From the NCBI GenBank assembly GCA_963705955.1, contig CAVPLH010000005.1, positions 124,001 to 188,000 on the forward strand: 64,000 bases of DNA, read 5' to 3'. Source of the stretch: WHSW01 sp963705955 (GTDB lineage: Bacteria; Actinomycetota; Thermoleophilia; Solirubrobacterales; 70-9). Below the pieces are notes generated by a model. The model had not been told where the DNA came from, made no database searches, and saw only the letters and a list, made by a program, of their open reading frames with translations. The position numbers were made by a program, and so were the translations under genes. Positions within the stretch are counted from its first letter, which is position 1, and each line of letters opens with the position of its first letter. Below are positions 48,555 through 56,228 of this stretch, in pieces.

Positions 48555-49466
48555 ATGTCGAGCGCGCTTCCCTGGCGAGGACCGGGACCCGACCGACCCG
48601 ACCTGCCCCTGCCTCCCGGCAAGGTGCCGTTGCGCCACAACGGGGTCTGGCGGAAGCGATGGCGTTATCTCGCGGCGTTCTCGGACGAGCTCCTGCTCTG
48701 TGCGGCGCGGATCGGCGTCGGCCCGGTCTCACAGACGTTCTGGGCGGTCTGGGACCGCGACTCCGGCGAGATGCGTGAGCGGACCTCGAACCTGGTGCCC
48801 GGCGCCCGCGGAGAGGTCTGGACGGAGGTCGAGGCCTCCGAGGACGCCGGTCGGATCGACTGGGCACCCGACTCGGGGCCGACGCTGGTGCGGATCGAGG
48901 CGGCGGCGAAGCGGGAGACGGAAAAGGTGCGTGGCTTCTTGCGCGTCGGCGAGGGGAGCAGGGTCGAGTCGGTGTGCCCCGCTCCCGAGGACGGCTACGT
49001 CTGGACCAGGAAGCGGATCGTGCCGGTGGAGTGCGACGTGCGGATCGGTGAGCGCAGGATCCGGGTCGAGGCCCGGGGTGTGGAGGACGAGTCGTGCGGC
49101 TACCACCCCCACCACACGGTCTGGGACTGGTCCGCCGGGGTCGGCACGGCGATCGACGGGCGCGCGGTCGGCTGGAACCTGGTCAGCGGGATCAACGACC
49201 CTCCGCGGGGGTCCGAGCGCGCCGTCTGGGCCGGCGCCGAGCTCTCGGAGCCCGGCCCGGTGAGCTTCGAGGGCCTCGAAGCGATCTCGCTCGACGGAGG
49301 GCGGCTCGAGTTCACGCCGATCTGTGAGCGCCAGAAGCACGAGGACCGCCCGTTCGTCCACTACTCCTACCGACAGCCGTTCGGCTCGTTCACCGGGACG
49401 CTGCCGGGAGGGATCGAGCTCGAGCGGGCACTCGGCGTGATGGAGCACCACGACGCGCGCTGGTGA
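48555..49466 (+). CDS. DUF2804 family protein
   Basis: 303 aa from ATG 48555, 7 bp after the carboxylase stop. Beta-rich sequence with the DUF2804-like stretches 'RRWRYLAAFSDELLLCAARI'-type N-terminal region, 'ESCGYHPHHTVWDWSAGVG' and 'AVGWNLVSGINDPPRGSERA', ending in 'SYRQPFGSFTGTLPGG'. Members are thought to be lipocalin-like proteins of unknown role. Coupling to a carboxylase subunit gene hints at lipid-related function, which is inference only. Confidence 0.75.
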   Translation: MSSALPWRGPGPDRPDLPLPPGKVPLRHNGVWRKRWRYLAAFSDELLLCAARIGVGPVSQTFWAVWDRDSGEMRERTSNLVPGARGEVWTEVEASEDAGRIDWAPDSGPTLVRIEAAAKRETEKVRGFLRVGEGSRVESVCPAPEDGYVWTRKRIVPVECDVRIGERRIRVEARGVEDESCGYHPHHTVWDWSAGVGTAIDGRAVGWNLVSGINDPPRGSERAVWAGAELSEPGPVSFEGLEAISLDGGRLEFTPICERQKHEDRPFVHYSYRQPFGSFTGTLPGGIELERALGVMEHHDARW

Positions 49467-49484
49467 CCGGCGGCGGCCGCGCCG

Positions 49485-50126
49485 TCAGGGATCTACCGAC
49501 TCGACCCGCCACCGCCACGGCGGTTCCTCGCCGGCCGCGAACTCGTACTGGTTGCGACCCGCCAGGGTCTCGAGCGGGACGAGCACCGGGATCGCGTCGT
49601 CGAGCAGCGGCGTGCCGGCGAGCCGCTCGATCTCGGCCGACCCGGGGCGGTGCACGATCCGCTCCCAGCCGAGGGTCGGCCGGTAGAGCCAGTAGGTGAT
49701 CTCGGCGATGCCCGACGATCGGCGCCGGTCGGCGACCGTGACGAACGCGGTCACGCGCCGGTTCGACGCGGTCAGGCCGGGGCGCCGGCCGGGCGCCGCG
49801 CAGCTTGACGAGCGACAGCGGCGGAAGTCGACGGGCAGCAAGGCGGTCCCCGAGGGCCCCGGCGCCGCGGCCGGCGCCGGGGCGAGCGCCCGCACCGCCC
49901 CGGCGAGCGATCGCCCGTAGGCCTCGGTCAGCGGGTCCCGCCAGCACGGCCCCGGGCCGACCGCAGCGCAGCGGATCTTGCGGGCGAGGCTGAACCCGAG
50001 CTCGCGCCCGCTCTCCCCGCTGCCCGCCGCGACGGCCGCGATCGCCGCGGTCAGCAGCGCGCAGAGAAGGATCGCGAGTCCCGCCTGCTCGACCGTCGCG
50101 CTTCCTGTTTGCGAGCTCCCGCGCAT
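49485..50126 (-). CDS. TadE/pseudopilin-like secreted protein
   Basis: 213 aa. The N-terminus has a short basic leader, then 'GSATVEQAGLAILLCALLTA' with a Glu at position +5 after Gly, as in TadE-like and type IV pilin-like proteins, and one membrane helix. The exported part is Pro/Ala-rich, then 'VTAFVTVADRRRSSGIAEIT' and 'YWLYRPTLGWERIVHRPG', with three to four Cys. Other tad genes are not present here. Function unknown beyond probable surface assembly. Confidence 0.6.
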   Translation of the reverse strand: MRGSSQTGSATVEQAGLAILLCALLTAAIAAVAAGSGESGRELGFSLARKIRCAAVGPGPCWRDPLTEAYGRSLAGAVRALAPAPAAAPGPSGTALLPVDFRRCRSSSCAAPGRRPGLTASNRRVTAFVTVADRRRSSGIAEITYWLYRPTLGWERIVHRPGSAEIERLAGTPLLDDAIPVLVPLETLAGRNQYEFAAGEEPPWRWRVESVDP

Positions 50127-50192
50127 CCGTGCGCGAGGCTAGGTCGGCGGCGTGCGCCGGGTACGCGTCAGGCGTCGCGGCTGAGTGCCGGT

Positions 50193-50465
50193 TCAGGAAA
50201 GACCCTCGCGCGCCTCGCGCACGAGGGTGACCGCCTCCGGGAAGACGACCCGGATCGCGTCGCGGACCTGCATCGCCTGCTGGTCGCTGCCGCCCTGCAG
50301 GTCGAGCCGTGCGATCGCGGCGACCGTCATGTCGACCGCGAGCTTGATCGCGTTGTCGGCCCAGGCGACGCGCTGGGCACCCTGCATCTGCTCGGCCATC
50401 TCCGAGAGCCGCGCCCGCAGCTCGTCGGGATCGCCGAACATTCCGAGTGGGTCTGACCCTTCCAT
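50193..50465 (-). CDS. Small helical protein, unknown
   Basis: 90 aa, mostly helical: 'DPDELRARLSEMAEQMQGAQ' followed by 'AWADNAIKLAVDMTVAAIAR' and a C-terminal helix 'AIRVVFPEAVTLVREAREGL'. The first helix recalls YbaB/EbfC nucleoid proteins but the rest does not match. Divergent to the SDR gene across 66 bp. No function assigned. Confidence 0.6.
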   Translation of the reverse strand: MEGSDPLGMFGDPDELRARLSEMAEQMQGAQRVAWADNAIKLAVDMTVAAIARLDLQGGSDQQAMQVRDAIRVVFPEAVTLVREAREGLS

Positions 50466-50531
50466 CCCGAACGACTATAGAGGCCCGTCGTGATCGGCTC
50501 TGGCGGATCGCGCTTCGGATAGCCTGGGGGC

Positions 50532-51338
50532 GTGGCGCTCCCGCCGCCCTCGAGCAGCTCGACGGCCCTGATCACCGGCGCCTCGTCCGGGATCGGCTCG
50601 GAGATCGCGCGCGAGCTGGCGCGCCGCGGCCATGGGGTGACGTTGGTTGCGCGGCGCGATCATCGACTCCGTGAGCTGGCGACCGAGATCGCCGACGGCC
50701 ACGGCGTCCGCGCCGAGGTGATCGCGGCCGACCTCGGGCTGGAGGCGGAGCGTGATCGGCTGCAGGCCGAGTTGGGGGAGCTCGGCCTCGAGGTCGAGAT
50801 CCTCGTCAACAACGCCGGATTCGGGGGCTCGGGGAAGCTCTCCGAGGCCGACCGCGAGCGGCTGCTGTCGATGGTCCGGCTCAACTGCGAGGCGCTGCTC
50901 GACCTGCAGGCCCGCTACTCGGCGGCGATGTCCGAGCGCGGCCGCGGGGCGATCATCAACGTCGCCTCGACCGCGTCGTTCCAGCCGATCCCGGGGACCG
51001 CGACCTACGCCGCGACCAAGGCCTTCGTGCTCAGCCTCAGCGAGGCCACCCATTCGGAGCTTCGCGACGCCGGGGTCTCGGTCACGGCGCTCTGTCCCGG
51101 GCCCGTGAAGACAGAGTTCACCGACGTCGCGGGTATCGGCGGCGCCGAGGAGCAGCTCCCCGGGGTTTTCTGGACGCCGGTCGCCGAGGTCGCCCGGGCC
51201 GCCGTCGAGGGCGCCGCGAAGGGCAAGCGCGTCGTCGTGCCCGGGATGCTGAACCGCGCCGGCGCGATCACCGGCCAGCACACGCCGCGGATGGTGGTGC
51301 TGCCGTTCGCGAAGCGCCTCTGGCGCCAGGCGACGTAG
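50532..51338 (+). CDS. Short-chain dehydrogenase/reductase
   Basis: 268 aa, GTG start. Classical SDR: cofactor motif 'TALITGASSGIGSEIAREL', NADP-favouring Arg-Arg in 'LVARRDHRLRELA', 'LVNNAGFGG', catalytic Ser in 'INVASTASFQ' and Tyr/Lys in 'TYAATKAFVLSLSEA', then 'LCPGPVKTEFTDVAG'. Family members of this subtype (DltE/YqjQ-like) reduce ketones or aldehydes of unknown identity. It abuts the convergent zinc-ribbon membrane protein gene with no gap. Confidence 0.88.
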   Translation: MALPPPSSSSTALITGASSGIGSEIARELARRGHGVTLVARRDHRLRELATEIADGHGVRAEVIAADLGLEAERDRLQAELGELGLEVEILVNNAGFGGSGKLSEADRERLLSMVRLNCEALLDLQARYSAAMSERGRGAIINVASTASFQPIPGTATYAATKAFVLSLSEATHSELRDAGVSVTALCPGPVKTEFTDVAGIGGAEEQLPGVFWTPVAEVARAAVEGAAKGKRVVVPGMLNRAGAITGQHTPRMVVLPFAKRLWRQAT

Positions 51339-52019
51339 CTATCCCGAGCTCGGGCGGGCGGTGGCGACCAGCTCGCCGCCGCGGTGGACGAGCGCCGCCC
51401 CGGCCTCGAGCGGGACCGAGACGAGCGCGACGAGCGGTGCGGCGAGGACCGTGACGATCGCGTCGACGGCGAAGCGCAGCCGGTTGCCCGTGGCGGGGCG
51501 GAGCCGGCCGGAGCGCACCTCGCGGGCGAAGTTGGGGTGGAACGTGAGACCGTTGAGCAGCGTCTGCCACATCCATGCCTGGGTCCGGCCCCAGAGCGGC
51601 CACCGCCTCCGCGTCAGCTGACAGCCGTTTCTCGCGGCGAGCAGCTCGAGGCTGCTCGGGGTGAGCATCAGGCTCCCGGGCTCGAGCCCGATCGCCGCCC
51701 AGCCCTCGGTTCCGATCCAGGCCTGGAGGCTGGCGCGATCGGGCACCGCGACCTCCGAGGTCCCCGGCGCGGCCGGCCTGCGAACCGCCTCCCATTCGGC
51801 TATCAGGTCGATCTCGCGGTCGTGCTCGAGCGCGACGCCGCACGACTCGCAGCGGTCGATCACCCGCTCGTCGCCCGGCTGCGTCGCGAGCGGCATCCCG
51901 ACGCTCGCCGCGGCGCTCCGGGGCGCGAGCACGATCCAGCCGTAGAGCGGCCGACCGCAGAGCGGACAGGGGTTGGGCTTGCTCACGACCGCCTCCACCT
52001 GGTCGAGATCGACTGACAT
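51339..52019 (-). CDS. Zinc-ribbon membrane-associated protein, unknown
   Basis: 226 aa. Two CxxC pairs ('NPCPLCGRPLYG' and 'DRCESCGVALE') form a likely N-terminal zinc ribbon. The middle has a helical segment with 'WPLWGRTQAWMWQTLLNGLT' and 'FHPNFAREVRSGRLRPAT'. One to two hydrophobic helices (FAVDAIVTVLAAPLVALVSV) lie near the C-terminus. No recognised family. Divergent from the CBS gene across 38 bp. The middle part resembles methyltransferase-associated zinc-ribbon proteins of actinobacteria only loosely. Confidence 0.62.
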   Translation of the reverse strand: MSVDLDQVEAVVSKPNPCPLCGRPLYGWIVLAPRSAAASVGMPLATQPGDERVIDRCESCGVALEHDREIDLIAEWEAVRRPAAPGTSEVAVPDRASLQAWIGTEGWAAIGLEPGSLMLTPSSLELLAARNGCQLTRRRWPLWGRTQAWMWQTLLNGLTFHPNFAREVRSGRLRPATGNRLRFAVDAIVTVLAAPLVALVSVPLEAGAALVHRGGELVATARPSSG

Positions 52020-52057
52020 GGACGCCGGATCGTATTCGCCCGGATATCGTTCGGTGC

Positions 52058-52505
52058 GTGCAGCTCCGCGAGATCATGACCGAGGGCGTGGTCACCGCCG
52101 GCCGCGACGCCGATCTGCTCACCGTCGCCCAGCTGATGCGCGATCGCTCGGTCGGCTCGGTGGTGATCTGCGACGCGGACGGCGACGCCGGCGGCGATGG
52201 TCACCGATCGCGACCTCGCGGTTCGCGCCCTCGCCGAGGAGCGCTCGCCCGCCGAGCCGGTCGCCGATCATGCCTCGCACCCCCTGGTCACCGGGGAGCC
52301 CGAGATGGATCTCGAGGAGGCCGCGGCATTGATGGTCACCCACCGGGTTCGCCGCCTCCCGGTGGTCGACGGCTCGAGGCTGGTCGGGATCGTGACGCTC
52401 GACGACATCGCCGTTCGGACCGGCAACCTCGAGGTCGCCCAGAGGATGACCCAGGAGGTCATCGAGGGCGCCCTGCCGGGCTTCTTCTTCCACGAGCGCG
52501 GCTGA
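52058..52505 (+). CDS. CBS-domain pair protein (frame break near 52184)
   Basis: About 149 aa, GTG start. Two CBS motifs: 'QLREIMTEGVVTAGRDADLL' with 'DRSVGSVVICDADG', and 'ADHASHPLVTGEPEMDLEEA' with 'MVTHRVRRLPVVDGSRLVGI' and 'VTLDDIA'. CBS pairs bind adenosine nucleotides and act as regulatory or sensor modules. The link 'AAMVTDRDLAVRAL' is in a different frame from the first CBS motif, and one extra base near 52184 (GGCGACGCC) explains it. A small gene begins 11 bp downstream. Confidence 0.85.
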
Positions 52506-52515
52506 ACGCCACCGG

Positions 52516-52716
52516 ATGACACCACCCACTCCGCAGCAGCAGCGCGCCCGTGACCGAGTCGAGGGGCTGATCGGGCTCGCGGTGCCGTTCCTCGACCTGA
52601 TCCTCTCGGTCGGCGAGCGCGTCTCGCGGATCGCCGGGCCGGAGGACGACTACGTTCCGGTGCGCGCCGCAGGCCAACGGCTCGAGCTCGCCGCCGGCCG
52701 GCCCGAGGCGGAGTAG
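52516..52716 (+). CDS. 66-aa protein, unknown
   Basis: ATG start 11 bp after the CBS gene and 4 bp before the next membrane protein gene, so it sits in a tight operon. An amphipathic or hydrophobic helix (GLIGLAVPFLDLILSVGERV) is followed by an acidic region 'IAGPEDDYVPVRAAGQRLEL'. It could be peripheral to membrane. No family recognised; the tight spacing and codon use support it being real. Confidence 0.6.
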   Translation: MTPPTPQQQRARDRVEGLIGLAVPFLDLILSVGERVSRIAGPEDDYVPVRAAGQRLELAAGRPEAE

Positions 52717-52719
52717 CGG

Positions 52720-53580
52720 GTGAGCGTCGAGGCGATTCTCGAGCGCGAGCGGCGCCTCGCCCCGCGGGCGGCGACGTGCGCGATCCTCGCCCCGGTCCTG
52801 ATCCTCGGGTCGCTGATCGCCGCCGGGAGGCTCGGGCTGCCCACGTCGGGCGTCTCCACCGAGCAGATCCGGGCGTTCGACGCCAATCAGGGCGCTCTGC
52901 TGGTGATCGTGGTCGTCCGCTCGATCGGATTCCTGCTGCTGATCCCACCTTTGCTCTTCCTCTACGAGGCGATCGGCGCACGGCGCCCGGGGCTGCCCAG
53001 GGCGATGGTCGGTTTCACCTTCCTCGGCCCGGGGCTGCTCGCCCTGCAGGGGATCTTCGGTTGGATCGGCCAGGCCCAGGTCGCCTCTGACTACATCTCG
53101 CAATACCAGACGGGAGGCGACGTCTACACGCTGCTCGACGATCTCACCAACGACTCCTCGCTCTCGACGGTGGGCCAGAGCCTGATCCTGCCCGCGATCC
53201 TCGGGCTCTGCGTGGCGATGGTCTATTTCCCGCTCCAGGCTCAGCGGGTGGGCCTGATCACCCGCTTCTTCGGCACCCTCGGGATGGCGCTCGGCGCCGC
53301 GACGCTGCTCTTCGCGACCCTGACGCTGCTGCCCGACACGTTCTGGTTCTTGTGGCTCGGTCTGGTCTTCATCGGCAGGACGCCGCGGGGACGGCCGCCG
53401 GCCTGGGACGCCGGCAAGGCGATCCCCTGGCCGCGCGCGGGCGAGGCGCCGGCTGACGTCGCGACGGAGCCGGCGGTCGTCGAGGGCGACGCGGGCGAGG
53501 TCTTCGCCGGCGATGCGGAACGCGATCATTCCGAGCGCCGCGAACGGGCTCGGAAGCGGAAGCGCAAGCGCCGCAGATAA
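52720..53580 (+). CDS. Multi-pass membrane protein, DUF-type
   Basis: 286 aa, GTG start 4 bp after the preceding stop. Six membrane segments are visible, among them 'ATCAILAPVLILGSLIAAGR', 'LLVIVVVRSIGFLLLIPPLL', 'VGFTFLGPGLLALQGIFGWI' and 'MALGAATLLFATLTLLPDTF'. The C-terminal 60 residues are cytoplasmic, charged and end in a cluster of Arg and Lys. It resembles uncharacterised DUF4386-like membrane proteins of actinobacteria, but I cannot confirm the family. Confidence 0.7.
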   Translation: MSVEAILERERRLAPRAATCAILAPVLILGSLIAAGRLGLPTSGVSTEQIRAFDANQGALLVIVVVRSIGFLLLIPPLLFLYEAIGARRPGLPRAMVGFTFLGPGLLALQGIFGWIGQAQVASDYISQYQTGGDVYTLLDDLTNDSSLSTVGQSLILPAILGLCVAMVYFPLQAQRVGLITRFFGTLGMALGAATLLFATLTLLPDTFWFLWLGLVFIGRTPRGRPPAWDAGKAIPWPRAGEAPADVATEPAVVEGDAGEVFAGDAERDHSERRERARKRKRKRRR

Positions 53581-53646
53581 GCGCCCGGCGGGGAGGGCTC
53601 GGAGTCACCGCGGCGATCGTCGAAAGCCTCGAAAGGAGCGCAGCCC

Positions 53647-54126
53647 ATGTCTGACCCCTGCTCGACCGTGACCCGTCACGGGTTCGCCGTCCGCGCCGTC
53701 CTCGTCGCCCTCGGCGCGGTCCAGGTGCTCGACGGTCTCTATGCATTGCTCGCGCCGACCTCCTTCTACGGCGACTTCCCGCTCGGTCGCGGCTGGGTCG
53801 CGGCGCTCCCCGCATACAACGAGCATCTGGTCCGCGACGTCGGCTCGCTCTTCCTCGCCACCGGAGCGGTGTTGCTCGCGGCCGCATGGACGATGCAACG
53901 GCGTCTGGTGATCGTCGCCGCGGCGTCCTACCTGCTGTTCGCGATCCCACACGCGACCTACCACTTCTTCAACCTCGGCCCCTACTCGACCGCCGATGCG
54001 GTCGGCAACGTGGTCACGCTCCTCGCCACCGTGCTGCTTCCGATCTGGATCCTGATCGACCTCCGGCGCGGCGACGATCCGGCGAGGCCCGAACCGCCGC
54101 TCGGCGGCGGAGGCGGGAACGTCTGA
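53647..54126 (+). CDS. Four-helix membrane protein, unknown
   Basis: 159 aa. Four hydrophobic segments (AVRAVLVALGAVQVLDGLYA; FLATGAVLLAAAWTM; VIVAAASYLLFAIPHATYHF; VVTLLATVLLPIWILIDLRR) and a Pro/Gly-rich tail. The layout resembles small DoxX-like or DUF4345-like membrane proteins. AAAGGAG lies 8-14 nt upstream of the ATG. The stop TGA overlaps the following ATG by one base (TGATG). Confidence 0.7.
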   Translation: MSDPCSTVTRHGFAVRAVLVALGAVQVLDGLYALLAPTSFYGDFPLGRGWVAALPAYNEHLVRDVGSLFLATGAVLLAAAWTMQRRLVIVAAASYLLFAIPHATYHFFNLGPYSTADAVGNVVTLLATVLLPIWILIDLRRGDDPARPEPPLGGGGGNV

Positions 54127-54681
54127 TGTCGCGAAACCCGGTCGAGGTGCCGGACGAGCGGGCGTTCGGGATCGAGCGGCAAGGGTTCGCCGAGCGGTCG
54201 TTCTGCCTCCCGCCGCCGTCGCGCGAGCGGCTGCGCGAGGCCGGATCCTGAGTCGCCGCCGCGGCTCGTCCTCTACGACCGGCAGTGTCGGTTCTGCCGC
54301 TGGTCGCTCGCCTGGCTGCTGCGCTGGGACCGGCGACGAGCGCTCGAACCCGTCGCGCTCCAGGACCGACGCGCGGTCGAGCTCCTCGGGGCACTCTCGG
54401 CGGAGCAGCGGATGGCGTCCTGGCATCTCGTGCTCGCGGACCGCAGCGTCGTCTCGGCGGGACGCGCCGCGGCGCCGTTGCTGCGCGCGCTCCCGGGCGG
54501 GACTCCGCTCGCCGGCCTGCTCGAGCGCGCGCCACGGACGGTGGAGCGCGCCTATCGTTGGGTGGCCGCCAACCGGGGCCGGCTCGGGCGCCTGCTCCGC
54601 GCGGGTGGCGTCGCCCGCGCCGACGAGCTGATCGCGGAGCGAGAGCTGCGACGGGCGGTCGAGCCGCTCCCCTGGATTTGA
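54126..54681 (+). CDS. DCC-family thiol-disulfide protein (frame break near 54250)
   Basis: The DCC/DUF393 domain is clear: 'VLYDRQCRFCRWSLAWLLRW' contains the DxxCxxC redox motif, followed by 'LEPVALQDRRAVELLG' and 'WHLVLADRSVVSAG'. Its frame has no start codon ahead of the Cys motif. The preceding frame begins with ATG at 54126, coupled to the membrane protein stop, and runs 41 codons (MSRNPVEVPDERAFGIERQG...) to TGA at 54249, where the DCC frame begins. One indel near 54250 would join them into a protein of about 185 aa. Alternatively 54126-54251 is a separate 41-aa peptide. Confidence 0.72.
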
Positions 54682-54763
54682 CGCGGTGACGTCACCGAGG
54701 CACACGACGGCGACCGCGCCCGCGGCTGCCGACGGCTTTCGGGGTATCCCGTAGGCTCGCCGG

Positions 54764-55519
54764 ATGAGGATCGTCGACCTCTCGGCCCCGATCGTCCCGA
54801 GCCCCGACGGGGCGCCGGAGCCGCTCGCGACGCGGATCGAATACTCCGACCACGCCGCCGGCGCGGCACAGATATCGGAGCTGTTCGGTGTCGGTCCGGA
54901 GCTGCTGCGCGACGGCGAGGGCTGGGCGACGGACTCCTTCACCCGGCTCGGCACCCATAACTCCACCCACGTCGACGCGCCCTACCACTACAACTCGCGA
55001 ATCGACGGCAGGCCGGCGGCGACGATCGACGAGCTGCCGCTGGATTGGTTCTTTCGCCCCGGCGTCGTCCTCGACTTTCACGAACGGCCCGACGGCGCCG
55101 AGATCACCGCCGCCGAGGTCGAAGCGGCGCTCGGGACGAGCGGACACGAGCTCGCCGAGCGCGACATCGTCCTGATCCGAACCGGACGCGACGAGTACCT
55201 CGCCAGCGAGGACTACATCGCGCGCGGGCCGGGCGTCAGCGCCGAGGCGACCCGCTGGCTGTATGACCGCGGGGTGCGGGTGATGGGCGTCGACGCCTGG
55301 GGATGGGATCGGCCACTGCACCTACAGGCGCAGGAGGCGCTCGAGGCCGGGCGGCCGGGGATCTTCTGGGCGGCGCACCAGGTCGGCCTCCAGTACGCGC
55401 AGCTCGAGCGCCTCGCGAATCTCGACCAGCTGCCCGCCACCGGCTTCACGGTCGCCTGCTTCCCGCTGCGCCTGGTCGGCGGCAGCGCCGCCCCGGCGCG
55501 GGTCGTGGCGATCGTCTGA
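54764..55519 (+). CDS. Cyclase / kynurenine-formamidase-like metal hydrolase
   Basis: 251 aa. N-terminal 'MRIVDLSAPIVPSPDGAPEP' and the metal-binding motif 'FTRLGTHNSTHVDAPYHYN' match the cyclase family (kynurenine formamidase, isatin hydrolase). A further conserved section is 'GVRVMGVDAWGWDRPLHLQA' and 'TGFTVACFPLRLVGGSAAPA'. Members hydrolyse cyclic or N-formyl amides. Extra residues between the two metal sites resemble the isatin-hydrolase-like branch rather than KynB, so substrate stays open. The 83-bp gap before it holds no clear feature. Confidence 0.85.
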   Translation: MRIVDLSAPIVPSPDGAPEPLATRIEYSDHAAGAAQISELFGVGPELLRDGEGWATDSFTRLGTHNSTHVDAPYHYNSRIDGRPAATIDELPLDWFFRPGVVLDFHERPDGAEITAAEVEAALGTSGHELAERDIVLIRTGRDEYLASEDYIARGPGVSAEATRWLYDRGVRVMGVDAWGWDRPLHLQAQEALEAGRPGIFWAAHQVGLQYAQLERLANLDQLPATGFTVACFPLRLVGGSAAPARVVAIV

Positions 55520-55570
55520 GGGCCGGCGGCGGACGGCGGCGCCGGCTCGAGCTGCTACACCCTGTCGACG

Positions 55571-56176
55571 ATGAGGGGTCTGCCGATCAAGCCGCGGTCG
55601 CTGTTCGAGTTGGTGCTGATCGGCGCAGTCGCGATCGGCCTCGCGATCGGTGTCCAGGCCTGGGCGCTGAAGCCGTACCAGATCCCCTCGGCCTCGATGG
55701 AGCCGACGTTGACCGTAGGCCAGCGCGTCCTCGTCAACCGCCTCGGGACCCACTTCGGAGCTCCTCAGGTCGGCGACGTCGTCGTCTTCCACCCCCCTGT
55801 GGGCGCGGATCAGGAGCGGTGCGGCGTCGCCCACCCCTCGGGCGAGGCGTGCCCGGCGTCCGGGTCCGAGGACACGGAGACGAACTTCATCAAGCGCGTC
55901 GTCGCCGGGCCCGGGGACCGGTTGCGGATCGAGCACGGAATCCCGATCGTCGACGGGCGCCCGGTTGTCGGTGACTGGAAGACCGTTCCCTGCCGGAATC
56001 CCGGCGTCTGCGACTTCCCGCACGAGATCACCGTGCCCGAGGGCTCCTACTTCATGATGGGCGACAACCGGCCGCAGAGCGACGACAGCCGATACTGGGG
56101 ACCGGTGCCGGAGGACTGGATCGTCGGTGAGGCCTTTCTCACCTACTGGCCGCCGGATCGGATCGGCGGGCTCTGA
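55571..56176 (+). CDS. lepB: Signal peptidase I
   Basis: 201 aa. One membrane anchor (FELVLIGAVAIGLAIGVQAW) is followed by the catalytic Ser at residue 42 in 'QIPSASMEPTLTVGQRVLVN'. The catalytic Lys is in 'NFIKRVVAGPGDRL' near 107, and box E is 'MMGDNRPQSDDSRYWGPVP'. It removes signal peptides on the outer face of the membrane. Two extra Cys pairs in the insertion between boxes C and D (ERCGVAHPSGEACPASG and VPCRNPGVCDFP) could form disulfides, as in other actinobacterial SPases. The 52 bp to the convergent ThyX-like gene contain no clear terminator. Confidence 0.95.
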   Translation: MRGLPIKPRSLFELVLIGAVAIGLAIGVQAWALKPYQIPSASMEPTLTVGQRVLVNRLGTHFGAPQVGDVVVFHPPVGADQERCGVAHPSGEACPASGSEDTETNFIKRVVAGPGDRLRIEHGIPIVDGRPVVGDWKTVPCRNPGVCDFPHEITVPEGSYFMMGDNRPQSDDSRYWGPVPEDWIVGEAFLTYWPPDRIGGL

Positions 56177-56228
56177 GCGCGGCTCTCAGCCTCCGATGCC
56201 GTAGGCGAGCGAGCGTCGAGGCGTCGGG

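Noticed and set aside
54764..55519. Kynurenine formamidase (KynB) as a precise assignment.
   Set aside because: The metal motif fits the wider cyclase family, no other kynurenine pathway genes are present, and extra internal residues differ from KynB.
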